From an uncultured Oscillospiraceae bacterium (GTDB lineage Bacteria > Bacillota > Clostridia > Oscillospirales > Oscillospiraceae): DNA of 64,000 bases. The translations under genes were made by a program, and so were the position numbers. Position 1 is the first letter of the stretch, and each line of letters begins with the position of its first letter. The stretch covers positions 27,830 through 91,829 of the forward strand of contig CALXDP010000008.1 of NCBI GenBank assembly GCA_944387095.1. The letters are read 5' to 3'. The notes beneath the pieces were generated by a model. It was not told the DNA's origin, did no database searches, and was given only the letters and a program-made list of their open reading frames with translations. Shown here piece after piece: positions 16,791 through 26,395 of the stretch.

Positions 16791-17813
16791 TTGAAAACAT
16801 CTGATTTTTATTTTGATTTACCCAAGGAACTGATCGCGCAGACACCGCTGGAGCGCCGGGACGGATCAAGGCTTCTGACTCTGGACAAGGCCACCGGCGA
16901 GACCCGTCACCTACATTTCTACAACCTGCCCAGTCTGCTGCGGCCAGGGGACTGCCTGGTACTCAACGACAGCCGCGTGCTTCCCGCGCGGCTGTTCGGC
17001 CGCCGGGAGAACGGCGGCGCCTGCGAGGTGCTGCTGCTCATCGACCGGGGGGATCAGGTGTGGGAATGTCTGGTGCGCCCGGGAAAGAAGCTCAAGCCAG
17101 GGACAAAGCTCATCTTTGGAGACGGAGTGCTTACCGCCCAGATTTTGGAAGAGGTGGAGGGCGGAAACCGTCTGATCCGGTTTGACTATGATGGAATTTT
17201 TCTGGAAATCCTGGAGCGGCTGGGTAAAATGCCCCTGCCCCCTTATATCCGGGAGGAACTTCAGGACCAGGAGCGGTACCAGACCGTCTATTCCCGGGTG
17301 ACGGGATCCGCCGCTGCCCCCACCGCAGGGCTGCACTTTACCAAAGAATTGCTGGAGCAAGTGGAATCAATGGGTGTAAAGGTGTGCTATGTAACACTTC
17401 ATGTGGGCCTGGGCACCTTCCGACCGGTAAAGGCAGAGGATCTGGAAAACCATGCGATGCACGCGGAATACTGCGTCATTCCCCGGGAAACGGCGGACAC
17501 CATCAACCAGACTAAGGCCGCTGGAGGCCGGGTGATCTGTGTGGGCACTACCTCCTGCCGCACCATTGAGAGCTGGGCGGATGAGGACGGGCATATGGAA
17601 GCCAAGGCGGGGTGGACCAATATCTATATCTATCCCGGTTATCGCTTCAAGGTGCTGGATGGGCTGATTACCAATTTCCATCTGCCGGAATCCACCCTGA
17701 TCATGCTGGTATCCGCCCTGGCCGGGCGGGAGCATGTGCTGGCGGCCTATGAGGAGGCGGTACGGGAACGGTACCGATTTTTTTCTTTCGGGGACGCCAT
17801 GTTCATCACCTGA
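16791..17813 (+). CDS. queA: S-adenosylmethionine:tRNA ribosyltransferase-isomerase
   Basis: A 340-residue enzyme that transfers and rearranges ribose from SAM onto preQ1 in tRNA to give epoxyqueuosine. Recognisable by [20 protein letters not shown] at the start, [21 protein letters not shown] and [11 protein letters not shown]. The start is TTG, three bases after the preceding stop and with a weak ribosome binding site, which suggests coupling to the upstream gene. It is followed by tgt, the preceding step of the same pathway. Confidence 0.96.
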   Translation: MKTSDFYFDLPKELIAQTPLERRDGSRLLTLDKATGETRHLHFYNLPSLLRPGDCLVLNDSRVLPARLFGRRENGGACEVLLLIDRGDQVWECLVRPGKKLKPGTKLIFGDGVLTAQILEEVEGGNRLIRFDYDGIFLEILERLGKMPLPPYIREELQDQERYQTVYSRVTGSAAAPTAGLHFTKELLEQVESMGVKVCYVTLHVGLGTFRPVKAEDLENHAMHAEYCVIPRETADTINQTKAAGGRVICVGTTSCRTIESWADEDGHMEAKAGWTNIYIYPGYRFKVLDGLITNFHLPESTLIMLVSALAGREHVLAAYEEAVRERYRFFSFGDAMFIT

Positions 17814-17848
17814 ACAAGGGGAGAAATAACAGCGTAAGGACGTGTGAT

Positions 17849-18985
17849 ATGTTTGAGGTAAAAAAGATAGAGGGGAAGGCCCGGCGTGGGGAGTTTACCT
17901 GCGCCCATGGCACAGTGCAAACCCCCGTTTTCATGAACGTGGGCACCCAAGGGGCTATCAAAGGAGGGGTGTCAGCCCACGATCTGAAGGAGATCGGCTG
18001 TCAGGTGGAGCTGTCCAATACCTACCACCTTCACTTGCGCCCTGGGGATGAAGTGGTCAAGGCCATGGGCGGACTGCACCGGTTCATGGGGTGGGACGGC
18101 CCCGTGCTCACCGACTCCGGGGGCTTTCAGGTGTTCTCTTTGGCCAGTTTGCGGAATATCACCGAGGAAGGGGTCACCTTCGCCTCCCATATTGACGGGC
18201 ACAAGATCTTCATGGGCCCTGAGGAGTCCATGCGCATCCAGTCCAACCTGGGCAGTGACATCGCCATGGCCTTTGATGAGTGTGTGGAAAATCCGGCCCA
18301 GTACGACTATGCCAAGCGCTCCTGTGAGCGCACTCTCCGGTGGCTGAAGCGCTGCAAGGCAGAGCATGACAGGCTGAACACCTTGTCGGATTGTGTCAAT
18401 CCTCACCAGATGCTCTTCGGCATCAACCAGGGGGCTACGTTCAAGGATCTGCGGATCTGGCACATGGTGGAGACGGCCAGGATTCCCTGTGACGGCTATG
18501 CCATCGGCGGCCTGGCGGTGGGGGAGCCCACCGAGGTGATGTACGAGATCATCGAGGCGGTAGAGCCCTATATGCCGGCGGATAGGCCCCGGTATCTCAT
18601 GGGGGTGGGCACGCCGTCCAATATTGTCGAGGCCGTGGCCCGGGGGGTAGACTTCTTCGACTGCGTCATGCCCGCCCGCAATGCCCGCCACGGAAAGTTG
18701 TTTACCTGGAACGGCTGGCTGAATCTCAAAAACGAGCGGTACAAGCTGGATGAGCGCCCCATCGATCCGGGCTGCCAGTGCCCGGCGTGCCGCTCTTTCA
18801 GCCGGGCCTATCTGCGCCACCTGTTTGTGGCGGGGGAGATGCTGGCCATGCGTCTAGCCGTGCTGCATAACCTGTATTTCTATAACCAGCTGATGGCCCG
18901 AATCCGGGAAGCACTGGACGCCGGCGTGTTTGGGGCGTTCCAGGAGGAATACTCCCCGCGTCTGTCCAAGCGGGCACCGGATTGA
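17849..18985 (+). CDS. tgt: queuine/preQ1 tRNA-ribosyltransferase
   Basis: A 378-residue transglycosylase that swaps guanine-34 for preQ1 in tRNAs with GUN anticodons. Catalytic blocks LTDSGGFQVFSL and MPARNARHGKLFT are present, and the zinc site is visible as CQCPACRSF plus a downstream His in YLRHLF. AAGGA lies ahead of ATG 17849. It pairs with queA in one transcript. Confidence 0.97.
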   Translation: MFEVKKIEGKARRGEFTCAHGTVQTPVFMNVGTQGAIKGGVSAHDLKEIGCQVELSNTYHLHLRPGDEVVKAMGGLHRFMGWDGPVLTDSGGFQVFSLASLRNITEEGVTFASHIDGHKIFMGPEESMRIQSNLGSDIAMAFDECVENPAQYDYAKRSCERTLRWLKRCKAEHDRLNTLSDCVNPHQMLFGINQGATFKDLRIWHMVETARIPCDGYAIGGLAVGEPTEVMYEIIEAVEPYMPADRPRYLMGVGTPSNIVEAVARGVDFFDCVMPARNARHGKLFTWNGWLNLKNERYKLDERPIDPGCQCPACRSFSRAYLRHLFVAGEMLAMRLAVLHNLYFYNQLMARIREALDAGVFGAFQEEYSPRLSKRAPD

Positions 18986-18988
18986 ACG

Positions 18989-19004
18989 CCCGGCACTTGC
19001 CGGG
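18989..19004 (+). terminator. short hairpin after tgt
   Basis: A 6-bp G+C-rich stem with a 4-nt loop directly behind the tgt stop. No T run follows, so termination here may be weak. Confidence 0.35.
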
Positions 19005-19039
19005 AATCTGGAGATTTGCTCGCGGAACGAAAAAAAGAC

Positions 19040-19068
19040 TTGAGTTTGGCGTCTGGTGCGGCTATAAT
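19040..19068 (+). promoter_or_regulatory. promoter of yajC
   Basis: TTGAGT at 19040-19045, 17-bp spacer, TATAAT at 19063-19068. Confidence 0.75.
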
Positions 19069-19128
19069 ACTCCTATACTGATGCGTTGAGCAGTAAACCA
19101 AACTTATACATTGGAGGAAGAACTGACT

Positions 19129-19527
19129 ATGCCGTTTTACTTCAACACCTTGGCTCTGGCCGCGGATACCAACCCGCAGGGATCGATAATTCCCACCTTT
19201 GTCATGATCTTGGCGATGGTCGCCGTTTTTTACTTCTTTATTATCCGCCCGGAGAGCAAAAAAAAGAAGGCTGCCAACGAGATGCGGGAAAGCCTGAAGG
19301 TGGGCGATGAGATCACCACCATCGGCGGCGTTGTGGGCACCATCTGCGCGCTGAAGGAAGAGACCATCGTTATGGAGACCGGCGCGGACCGCGTGCGTAT
19401 TGAGTTCACCCGCTGGGCCATCTCCAGCAAGGGCACGCAGAAGGATGAGAACACCGCGCCTCCCATGGAAAAGGAACTCAAGGAGGGCAACAAGAAGGGA
19501 AAAGAGGAAGAGAAGGAGAACAAATAA
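19129..19527 (+). CDS. yajC: preprotein translocase accessory subunit YajC
   Basis: A 132-residue single-span membrane protein. The hydrophobic segment IPTFVMILAMVAVFYFFII is followed by the family motif RPESKKKKAANEM and LKVGDEITTIGGVVGTI, then a highly charged Lys/Glu tail. YajC associates with SecDF/YidC at the Sec translocon. A TTG 18 bases upstream is in frame, but the GGAGG overlaps it, so ATG 19129 is the start. A hairpin follows. Confidence 0.93.
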   Translation: MPFYFNTLALAADTNPQGSIIPTFVMILAMVAVFYFFIIRPESKKKKAANEMRESLKVGDEITTIGGVVGTICALKEETIVMETGADRVRIEFTRWAISSKGTQKDENTAPPMEKELKEGNKKGKEEEKENK

Positions 19528-19572
19528 CCCATTTTTCCCACTGGCAGATTTGCTGACATATTCCTGCATGAC

Positions 19573-19622
19573 AAGCACCCCTTTGGCATATGGTTGTAGC
19601 AGCCGTATGAAAGGGGTGCTTT
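19573..19622 (+). terminator. hairpin after yajC that covers the next ribosome binding site
   Basis: Arms 19573-19584 and 19610-19622 pair over 12 bp, with further pairing inside. The 3' arm contains the AAAGGGG that serves as ribosome binding site for the membrane-protein gene at 19625, so folding would hide that site. A T run is lacking. Confidence 0.6.
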
Positions 19623-19624
19623 CC

Positions 19625-20050
19625 ATGCATAGAGCGGAAGAACGGGACGCCGGCGCAGTCCATATGACAGCGGGGGTGTTTTTGGGAGGCCTGTTGGCAC
19701 TGGGGGTGGAGATTGTCTTTTTGCTGTTTGGCTCCATCGCCATATCCAACGGGATCTTAAAAGAGGATGCCACGCTCCAGATCACGGCTGCCGCCTGTGT
19801 GATCGGATGCCTGATCGGCGGCTGGCTGACCTGTGCCTGGTGGCCGGCCAGAAGGCTGCTGGCGGGGCTGGCTGCCGGGGCGGTCTGCTTCCTGCTGATC
19901 CTGGCGGTGGGGCTGCTGTCTGGGGAGGAACTGTCGCTGGGCGTCCAGGCGATGATTGAGCTGGCTGGCTGCCTCTGCGGCGGCGCAATTTCGGGGTTGC
20001 TGTCCAGAGGTAAAAAAAGAAAGAAAAAAGGGAATGCGCGCCTTCGATAG
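19625..20050 (+). CDS. TIGR04086-type small membrane protein
   Basis: A 141-residue protein with four predicted membrane segments (for example GVFLGGLLALGVEIVFLLFG and ITAAACVIGCLIGGWLTC) and a basic C-terminus (RGKKRKKKGNARLR). This family is regularly found beside yajC in Clostridia; its function is unknown. ATG 19625 is eight bases after AAAGGGG; an in-frame ATG at 19607 has no ribosome binding site. The binding site is inside the hairpin 19573-19622. Confidence 0.72.
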   Translation: MHRAEERDAGAVHMTAGVFLGGLLALGVEIVFLLFGSIAISNGILKEDATLQITAAACVIGCLIGGWLTCAWWPARRLLAGLAAGAVCFLLILAVGLLSGEELSLGVQAMIELAGCLCGGAISGLLSRGKKRKKKGNARLR

Positions 20051-20075
20051 GACCGAGTGTCCGCATAGCGCCCCC

Positions 20076-20104
20076 TTGACAAAAGCGAATAAAGTATCTA
20101 TAAT
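20076..20104 (+). promoter_or_regulatory. promoter of greA-lysS
   Basis: TTGACA at 20076-20081, 17-bp spacer, TATAAT at 20099-20104: a full-consensus sigma-A promoter. The leader is about 90 nt. Confidence 0.88.
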
Positions 20105-20201
20105 GCCATAGCAATACAATAGAAAAATATAATTTGATCAAAATTGCCGTGTCACACGGCATTCTGCCTTCTAATTTGTGAACTTGAAAGGAATGTTTAC
20201 C

Positions 20202-20675
20202 ATGGCAAAAGAATACAAGCTGAGCGCCGCTCGTTTGGAGGAACTGAAAAACGAGCTCAGCTACCTGAAGACGGTCCGAGAGAAGGAGGTCGCGGACCAG
20301 ATTAAGGAGGCCCGCTCCTTCGGGGACCTGTCAGAGAACAGTGAGTATGACGAGGCGAAGAACGAGCAGGGAAAGCTGTATTCCCGTATCGCGGAACTGG
20401 AAAATATTCTGGCCAACTGCTCGGTGATCGAGGAAGAGGATATGGACACCAACACTGTGCGGCTGGGAAGCAAGATCACAGTGGAGGATGTGGAGTTGGG
20501 TGATCAGGAGACCTACCAAGTGGTGGGTTCCCAGGAGGCGGACCCCATGAATGGCCGGATCTCTGAGGAATCCCCCTTTGGCAAGGCCCTGCTGGGCAAG
20601 TCTGTGGGGGAGTCTGTGATTGTAGAGGCCCCTGCAGGAAATGTGGAGTACAAAGTGCTGGACATCCAGCGCTAA
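20202..20675 (+). CDS. greA: transcription elongation factor GreA
   Basis: A 157-residue factor that stimulates transcript cleavage by stalled RNA polymerase. The N-terminal coiled coil holds the acidic tip ([17 protein letters not shown]), and the C-terminal FKBP-like domain ends [23 protein letters not shown] 20202 follows AAAGGA; eight upstream codons in frame are unlikely to be translated. lysS starts 38 bp downstream. Confidence 0.96.
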   Translation: MAKEYKLSAARLEELKNELSYLKTVREKEVADQIKEARSFGDLSENSEYDEAKNEQGKLYSRIAELENILANCSVIEEEDMDTNTVRLGSKITVEDVELGDQETYQVVGSQEADPMNGRISEESPFGKALLGKSVGESVIVEAPAGNVEYKVLDIQR

Positions 20676-20713
20676 TCATTTTCTCAACCAAAGAGAAGAA
20701 GGAGAGAACAGCT

Positions 20714-22225
20714 ATGTCCGATCAGACCACGCAGGGTCAATCGACACGGGAGGAACCTTCTCTGCCAGAACTGCTGCAGATCCGCAGAGAAAAGCTGGAG
20801 GAACTGCGCAGGGCAGGGAAGGATCCTTTCACTGAGACCAGGTATAATGTGACCCACCACAGCGGTGAGGTAAAGGAACATTTTGAGCAGATGGAGGGGC
20901 AGACTGTGCGCCTGGCCGGCCGTCTGATGAGCAAACGCGGCATGGGGAAGGCCGTATTTTCTGACCTCCAGGACGGTGCCGGCCGTATCCAGATCTATAT
21001 CCGCATTGACGATGTGGGGGAGCAGGCGCTGGCCACCTTCAAGAAATATGACATCGGGGATATTGTGGGTGTTGAGGGAGAGGTATTCCGCACCAAGCGG
21101 GGCGAGATCTCCATCAAAGCTGCGGCCATCACTCTGCTGGCCAAGTCCTTGCTGCCCCTGCCCGAGAAGTTCCACGGCCTGACCGATGTGGAGACCCGCT
21201 GCCGACAGCGGTATGTGGATCTGATTGTCAATCCCGAGGTGCGCCGCACCTTTGAGATCCGTTCCAAATTCATCAAGCATGTCCGGGAATTTCTGGATGA
21301 GCGGGGTTATATGGAGGTGGAAACCCCGGTCCTAAACACCATCTCCGGCGGGGCTACCGCCCGGCCCTTTATTACCCATCACAACACCCTGGACATCGAT
21401 ATGTATTTGCGCATTGCCACCGAACTACACCTGAAGCGGCTGGTGGTGGGTGGCTTGGAACGGGTATACGAGATCGGCCGCATTTTCCGTAACGAGGGAA
21501 TGGATACCAAGCATAACCCCGAGTTCACCACTGTGGAGTTGTATCAGGCTTACGCCGACTTCAACGATATGATGGACCTGTTTGAGGCGCTGCTGTCCTC
21601 CGCTGCCCAGAAAATCTTGGGAACCTATCAGCTGGAGTGGCTGGACAAGCAACTGGACCTGACTCCCGGCTGGCCCCGGATGACTATGGCGGAGGCGGTC
21701 AAGCAGTACACGGACCTGGACTTTATGTCGGTATCTGATGACGCGCAGGCGGTGGCCATGGCCAAGTCTGTGGGGGTGGAATTGCCCGAGACCGCCCCTG
21801 CCACTTGGGGCAACGCTTTGTACGAGGTTTTTGACCAGAAGGTGGAGGAGCACCTGGTGCAGCCCACCTTTATCACCATGCATCCTGTAGACGTATCCCC
21901 CCTGGCCAAACGCTCTGTAAAGGATCCCCGGCTGACAGAGCGGTTTGAGCTGTTCATCTGCTGCAACGAGATGGGCAATGCCTTCTCCGAACTCAACGAC
22001 CCCATAGACCAGAAACAGCGTTTCCAGAAGCAGGTGGAACTGCGTGAGGGCGGTGACGAAGAGGCCGGTATGATGGACGAGGATTATATCACCGCCCTGG
22101 AATACGGGCTGCCCCCCACCGGTGGGCTGGGAATTGGAATCGACCGCTGTGTGATGATGCTGACCAACAACGATTCCATTCGGGAAGTGCTGCTCTTCCC
22201 CACGATGAAGCCTTTAGATTTATGA
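20714..22225 (+). CDS. lysS: lysyl-tRNA synthetase, class II
   Basis: A 503-residue synthetase with an N-terminal OB-fold ([20 protein letters not shown]) and class II core: motif 1 around [16 protein letters not shown], motif 2 at [18 protein letters not shown], motif 3 at [15 protein letters not shown]. Start follows AAGGAG. It shares the greA promoter and is followed by a strong terminator. No T-box leader is present. Confidence 0.97.
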   Translation: MSDQTTQGQSTREEPSLPELLQIRREKLEELRRAGKDPFTETRYNVTHHSGEVKEHFEQMEGQTVRLAGRLMSKRGMGKAVFSDLQDGAGRIQIYIRIDDVGEQALATFKKYDIGDIVGVEGEVFRTKRGEISIKAAAITLLAKSLLPLPEKFHGLTDVETRCRQRYVDLIVNPEVRRTFEIRSKFIKHVREFLDERGYMEVETPVLNTISGGATARPFITHHNTLDIDMYLRIATELHLKRLVVGGLERVYEIGRIFRNEGMDTKHNPEFTTVELYQAYADFNDMMDLFEALLSSAAQKILGTYQLEWLDKQLDLTPGWPRMTMAEAVKQYTDLDFMSVSDDAQAVAMAKSVGVELPETAPATWGNALYEVFDQKVEEHLVQPTFITMHPVDVSPLAKRSVKDPRLTERFELFICCNEMGNAFSELNDPIDQKQRFQKQVELREGGDEEAGMMDEDYITALEYGLPPTGGLGIGIDRCVMMLTNNDSIREVLLFPTMKPLDL

Positions 22226-22229
22226 GAAA

Positions 22230-22267
22230 AAGCATACCGGTAAATCGTTTCCTACCGGTATGCTTTT
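22230..22267 (+). terminator. terminator of greA-lysS
   Basis: A 13-bp perfect stem (22230-22242 with 22253-22265) ending in TTTT, four bases after the lysS stop. Confidence 0.85.
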
Positions 22268-22292
22268 GCATGTCCACAATGAGGTGACGAAA

Positions 22293-23642
22293 TTGAGCTC
22301 CAGAGTAAAGAGAAGGCGGGTGCTGAGGGCCACCCAAGTGGTTGCCGTCTCCTTTGCCGCCGTGATTTTGTGCGGGACCCTGTTGTTGATGCTGCCCATC
22401 TCCTCCACCTCCGGCGAGAGCTGTGGGCTGATGACGGCGCTGTTTACCTCCACCTCGGCCACCTGCGTGACGGGGCTGATCCTGGTGGATACCCTGACAG
22501 GATGGACGGTATTCGGCCAAGTGGTTATCATTTTGATGATCCAGCTAGGCGGCCTGGGATTCATGACCATCATTTTTCTTCTGGCCCTGTCGGTGAAACG
22601 GAAGTTGTCGCTGAGCCAGCGGCTGATGGCAGTGTCCAATTTCAACCTGAACGACATGGGGGACGTTGCCCAGCTTGTCTGGGGCGCACTGAAAACCACC
22701 TTTGCCTTTGAGGGGGCGGGCGCGCTGGTGCTGACCATTTGCTTCTGGCCCAGATACGGGGCAGAGGCGATTTGGAAGGGGGTATTTACTTCCATCTCCG
22801 CCTTTTGCAACGCTGGATTTGATATTTTTGGCACGGAGAAGATCGGCAGCTTGTCCACCTATGACGACAATCCTATAGTGCTGCTGACGGTGACAATTCT
22901 GATTGCCTGTGGCGGTCTGGGATTCTTTGTGTGGGAGGAGATCAAGCGCAGACACAGCTGGAAGCGGCTGTCCCTGTACAGTAAGCTGGTTATCGTCATG
23001 ACCTTGTTTCTGTTGGCTTTTGGCACGGCCTTCTTCCTGCTCAGCGAGTATGACAACGAGGGGACCATGGCGTCCATGCCCTTTTGGCAGAGCCTGCTCA
23101 ACGCCCTGTTCCAATCCACCACCCTTCGCACCGCGGGTTTCTATTCCATCAGCCAGGGGGCGCTCACCGATGTGTCCATCGTAATGTGCATTCTTCTGAT
23201 GCTGGCCGGCGGCTCGTCCGGTTCCTGTGCCGGCGGCCTGAAAACGGGGACGGTGGGGGTGCTGCTGCTGGCTCTGCGCTCCGGGCTGCGAGGCAGAGAA
23301 ACGGTGACGATACGGGGCCGCACCATTCCTCAGCAGAAGGTGCTGTCCGCCGTGACGCTGCTGCTCATCGTATTGCTGATGTTCCTCTCGGCCTCCATTG
23401 CAATTGCGGTGCTGGATGATGTGCCCTACCTGGCGGCGGCCTATGAGACGGCGTCCGCCATGGCCACTGTGGGTGTGACCACCGGCATCACCCCTGGCTT
23501 GGGAACAGCGTCCCACGCCATACTGATTATTCTGATGTACTTAGGCCGGGTAGGCTTCGTGTCCTTCTCTCTGGCGTTCCTGGCACAGAACCCTGCCAAG
23601 AGCAAGCTCAGCTACCCGGAGGCCGATGTGATGATCGGTTAA
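22293..23642 (+). CDS. TrkH/KtrB-type potassium channel subunit
   Basis: A 449-residue membrane protein of the Trk/Ktr superfamily with about ten hydrophobic segments and four pore loops, seen as STSATCVTGL, SAFCNAGFD, TTLRTAGFYS and ATVGVTTGI. It forms the ion path for K+ (with Na+ or H+) uptake gated by the cytosolic RCK protein encoded next door. The start is TTG 22293, eight bases after GAGG; the longer frame runs back into the lysS terminator. Likely KtrB. Confidence 0.9.
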   Translation: MSSRVKRRRVLRATQVVAVSFAAVILCGTLLLMLPISSTSGESCGLMTALFTSTSATCVTGLILVDTLTGWTVFGQVVIILMIQLGGLGFMTIIFLLALSVKRKLSLSQRLMAVSNFNLNDMGDVAQLVWGALKTTFAFEGAGALVLTICFWPRYGAEAIWKGVFTSISAFCNAGFDIFGTEKIGSLSTYDDNPIVLLTVTILIACGGLGFFVWEEIKRRHSWKRLSLYSKLVIVMTLFLLAFGTAFFLLSEYDNEGTMASMPFWQSLLNALFQSTTLRTAGFYSISQGALTDVSIVMCILLMLAGGSSGSCAGGLKTGTVGVLLLALRSGLRGRETVTIRGRTIPQQKVLSAVTLLLIVLLMFLSASIAIAVLDDVPYLAAAYETASAMATVGVTTGITPGLGTASHAILIILMYLGRVGFVSFSLAFLAQNPAKSKLSYPEADVMIG

Positions 23643-23689
23643 TCGAGCATAAATAAATCAAATATGCCGTCAGGCGAGCGGAGGTTACT

Positions 23690-24337
23690 ATGAAAAACTT
23701 TATTGTAATTGGGCTGGGCCGGTTTGGAACAGCTGTGGCCAGAGAGCTGTACACTGTGGGCAAGGATGTTCTGGCCATGGACATCCGCAGTGAAAATGTG
23801 CAGAATATCGCGGATTATGTGACCCACGCAGTCACAGGCGATGGACGGGATCCGGCGGTGCTTCAGGCCATCGGTGTGCAGGACTATGACTGCGCCGTGG
23901 TCACCGTGGGAGACGATGTGGGCAGCAGTGCCCTGATCACCATGCGCCTGAAGGAGGCTGGTGTGCCCAAGGTGATCTGCAAGGCCCAGAGCCATGTGCA
24001 TCAGCGGCTTTTGGAGAAGATCGGCGCGGACCTGGTGGTGTTCCCCGAGCATGAGATGGGGATCAAAACGGCCCAGGGGCTGGCACGGTCCAACATTCTC
24101 AATTTTATCGAGCTGTCGCCGGAATTTGCCATTGTGGAAGTGGACATCCCTGCTGGTTGGGCCAGAAAGACCCTGCGGGATCTGGATGTCCGGGCAAAAT
24201 ACAAGGTGAATGTGATTGCTGTGCGCCGGGGCAGCGTGTTCAACGTGGCCCCCGGTGCGGATTGGGTCATGGCAGAGGGGGACAAGCTCATCGTGCTGGG
24301 CCGGGATGAGGACATCAGCGCTTTGTGCGGAAAATGA
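23690..24337 (+). CDS. TrkA/KtrA potassium uptake regulatory subunit
   Basis: A 215-residue RCK protein: Rossmann domain FIVIGLGRFGTAVARELY binding NAD(H)/ATP, followed by a TrkA-C domain from about residue 140. It would form the gating ring on the channel subunit 47 bp upstream. GGAGG precedes ATG 23690. The stop overlaps the next gene's start (ATGA). Confidence 0.93.
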   Translation: MKNFIVIGLGRFGTAVARELYTVGKDVLAMDIRSENVQNIADYVTHAVTGDGRDPAVLQAIGVQDYDCAVVTVGDDVGSSALITMRLKEAGVPKVICKAQSHVHQRLLEKIGADLVVFPEHEMGIKTAQGLARSNILNFIELSPEFAIVEVDIPAGWARKTLRDLDVRAKYKVNVIAVRRGSVFNVAPGADWVMAEGDKLIVLGRDEDISALCGK

Positions 24338-25104
24338 GCTTTGAGAAAATCACCAGCCGGAGCAATCCGCTGATTTCCCGGGTAAAGCGGCTGCGGGATA
24401 AGCGGGCTGCGCGCAAAGCGGAAGGGGTTTTGATTGGCGAAGGACCGAAGCTGCTGGAGGAGGCGCTGCGCTGGGATGCTCAGCTGGATACCGTGCTTTA
24501 TACCGCTGGGACACAGCTGCCTGAGTTGCCGGAGCAGCTCCGGGTTGTGGAAGTGCCCGAGGGGCTGATGCGGGCTGTCACGGACACTAAGACCCCCCAG
24601 GGTGTTCTGTTTCTTGCAAAGGGAACGCTTGAGCCGCTCCCGGAAAAACCGGCCGGAGGTAAATTCCTGATCCTGGACGGGGTGCAGGACCCCGGCAATG
24701 TGGGTGCGATCTGGCGCACCGCGGATGCCTTTGGCGCGGATGGGCTGATCCTGTGTAACGGCTGTGCCGACCCGTGGAGCCCCAAGACGGTGCGCGCCAC
24801 CATGGGGGCGGTATTCCGCCTTCCGGTCTACGAGGAGCCCCTCAGTGCGGCGGCCGCCAAGTTGACGGCTGCGGGGATCCCCCTCTATGCCACGGCGCTG
24901 GGCAATTTCTGCCAGGATGTGCGCGCGGTTGACCTCACCCGCTCGGCGGTGATCATCGGCAGCGAGGGTCAGGGGGTATCCCAGCTGGCTCTGGAACTGT
25001 GCGAGGGGACCCTGCGCATCCCTATGACCGGGCGGTGTGAGTCGCTGAACGCGGCCTGCGCTGCCGCGGTGGTGCTGTGGGAAATGGGCCGGGACAAGCT
25101 GTAA
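24334..25104 (+). CDS. SpoU/TrmH-family RNA 2'-O-methyltransferase
   Basis: A 256-residue SPOUT enzyme with an N-terminal substrate-binding domain and the three SpoU motifs: QDPGNVGAIWRTADAFG, IIGSEGQGVS, and IPMTGRCESLNAACAAAVVL. Relatives methylate 23S rRNA ribose using SAM; the exact target nucleotide cannot be told. The ATG overlaps the KtrA stop by 4 nt, with no strong ribosome binding site, indicating coupling. dprA follows. Confidence 0.9.
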   Translation: MSFEKITSRSNPLISRVKRLRDKRAARKAEGVLIGEGPKLLEEALRWDAQLDTVLYTAGTQLPELPEQLRVVEVPEGLMRAVTDTKTPQGVLFLAKGTLEPLPEKPAGGKFLILDGVQDPGNVGAIWRTADAFGADGLILCNGCADPWSPKTVRATMGAVFRLPVYEEPLSAAAAKLTAAGIPLYATALGNFCQDVRAVDLTRSAVIIGSEGQGVSQLALELCEGTLRIPMTGRCESLNAACAAAVVLWEMGRDKL

Positions 25105-25136
25105 AGGTCAAAATCAATGGACGGGGAGGCGATCCA

Positions 25137-26387
25137 ATGGCAAACCTGAAATACTGGCTGTGGCTGACCACCCGTATGGGGGTGGCCGGCCAGCACCTGA
25201 TGGCGGTGCTCAACCATTTCGGGTCTCCGGAACGCGCCTATTTTTCTGATACGGCGGAGTATCGCATGGTTGAGGGCCTGCCGGATGGGGCAGTGGAGTC
25301 CCTGGCGGACAAGTCCCTGAAAGGGGCAGACCGAATTTTGGGAGACTGTGACCGGCTGGGGATTCAGATCCTGACCATGCAGGACGCTTTGTACCCAGAG
25401 CGTCTGGCAGCCATCCATCAGCCGCCCCCGGTGTTGTATTGGAAAGGCCGACCCATCGCATTTGACGAAGAGGTGGCCATTGCCATGGTGGGGACCCGCT
25501 CTGCCACGCCGTATGGCGTGCGCACGGCTACCCAGCTGGCCATGGATTTGACCCGGCGGGGCGCCATTCTGGTGTCCGGCATTGCCCAGGGTATCGATAC
25601 CGCAGCGGTGCGGGGCGCGCTTCAGGCAGGCGGGACGGTGGTATCTGTGCTGGCCGGCGGAGTGGACGTGGTCTATCCCAAGGAAAATCGCTATTTGTTT
25701 GAAGACGTGGCGGCGGCCGGTGCGCTGATCTCGGAGAATCCGCCGGGGACGGAGCCCAAGGGCGCTCTGTTTCCCGTGCGCAACCGGATCATCAGCGGTC
25801 TGTCCGTGGGGGTGATCGCGGTGGAGAGTCCCCGTTATGGCGGCACCCTGCACACCGTGGGGCATGCTCTGGAGCAGAATCGGGAGGTGTTTGCCGTCCC
25901 CGGGCCCTGGGACGCCCCGGCCAGCGAGGGGACCAATCGTCTGATCCAAGAAGGGGCGGCCAAGCTGATTCTCAGTGCGGAGGATGTATTGTGCGAATTT
26001 GTGGACCGCTTTCCCCATCGCCTGGGCAGCCGGGAGGTTATGGAGCCGGAGGTGGCACGGCAGCGGCTGGAGGGGGCCAGAATTTCCCAGGAGCAACGAC
26101 CGGAAACTGGGGGGAAGCGGAGCGCGGCTGAGAAAAAAGAGGTTGACATCCAGACTGAGGAAGCATATATTGACTGGAAGGAATGCAGGGAAAAACTGAC
26201 CGACGATCAACAGGCCGTGTTACGGGCGCTGCTCGAGCGGGCGATGAAAGCTGACGATGTGGTGGAGCAGACCCAACTGCCGGTGCGCCGGGTGCTGTCT
26301 GCGCTGACCATCCTGCAGGTGCAGGGCTACGTGCGGGAGGAGAGCGGAAAGCGCTTTGCTCTGGCGGTCAGATTAAAAATGGAGTAA
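25137..26387 (+). CDS. dprA: DNA processing protein DprA
   Basis: A 416-residue protein that loads RecA on incoming single-stranded DNA during transformation. Helix-hairpin-helix/SAM-like N-terminus, then the Rossmann-like DprA core with VGTRSATPYG, LVSGIAQGIDTAA and FPVRNRIISGLS, and a C-terminal winged-helix (about 350-416). The start MANLKYWLWL at 25137 follows GGGGAGG; the frame extends into the previous gene. It lies just ahead of topA, the usual dprA-topA order in Firmicutes. Confidence 0.94.
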   Translation: MANLKYWLWLTTRMGVAGQHLMAVLNHFGSPERAYFSDTAEYRMVEGLPDGAVESLADKSLKGADRILGDCDRLGIQILTMQDALYPERLAAIHQPPPVLYWKGRPIAFDEEVAIAMVGTRSATPYGVRTATQLAMDLTRRGAILVSGIAQGIDTAAVRGALQAGGTVVSVLAGGVDVVYPKENRYLFEDVAAAGALISENPPGTEPKGALFPVRNRIISGLSVGVIAVESPRYGGTLHTVGHALEQNREVFAVPGPWDAPASEGTNRLIQEGAAKLILSAEDVLCEFVDRFPHRLGSREVMEPEVARQRLEGARISQEQRPETGGKRSAAEKKEVDIQTEEAYIDWKECREKLTDDQQAVLRALLERAMKADDVVEQTQLPVRRVLSALTILQVQGYVREESGKRFALAVRLKME

Positions 26388-26395
26388 ATAATATT

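Noticed and set aside
20676-20713. T-box ahead of lysS
   Set aside because: Only 38 nt between greA and lysS, and no T-box core sequence.
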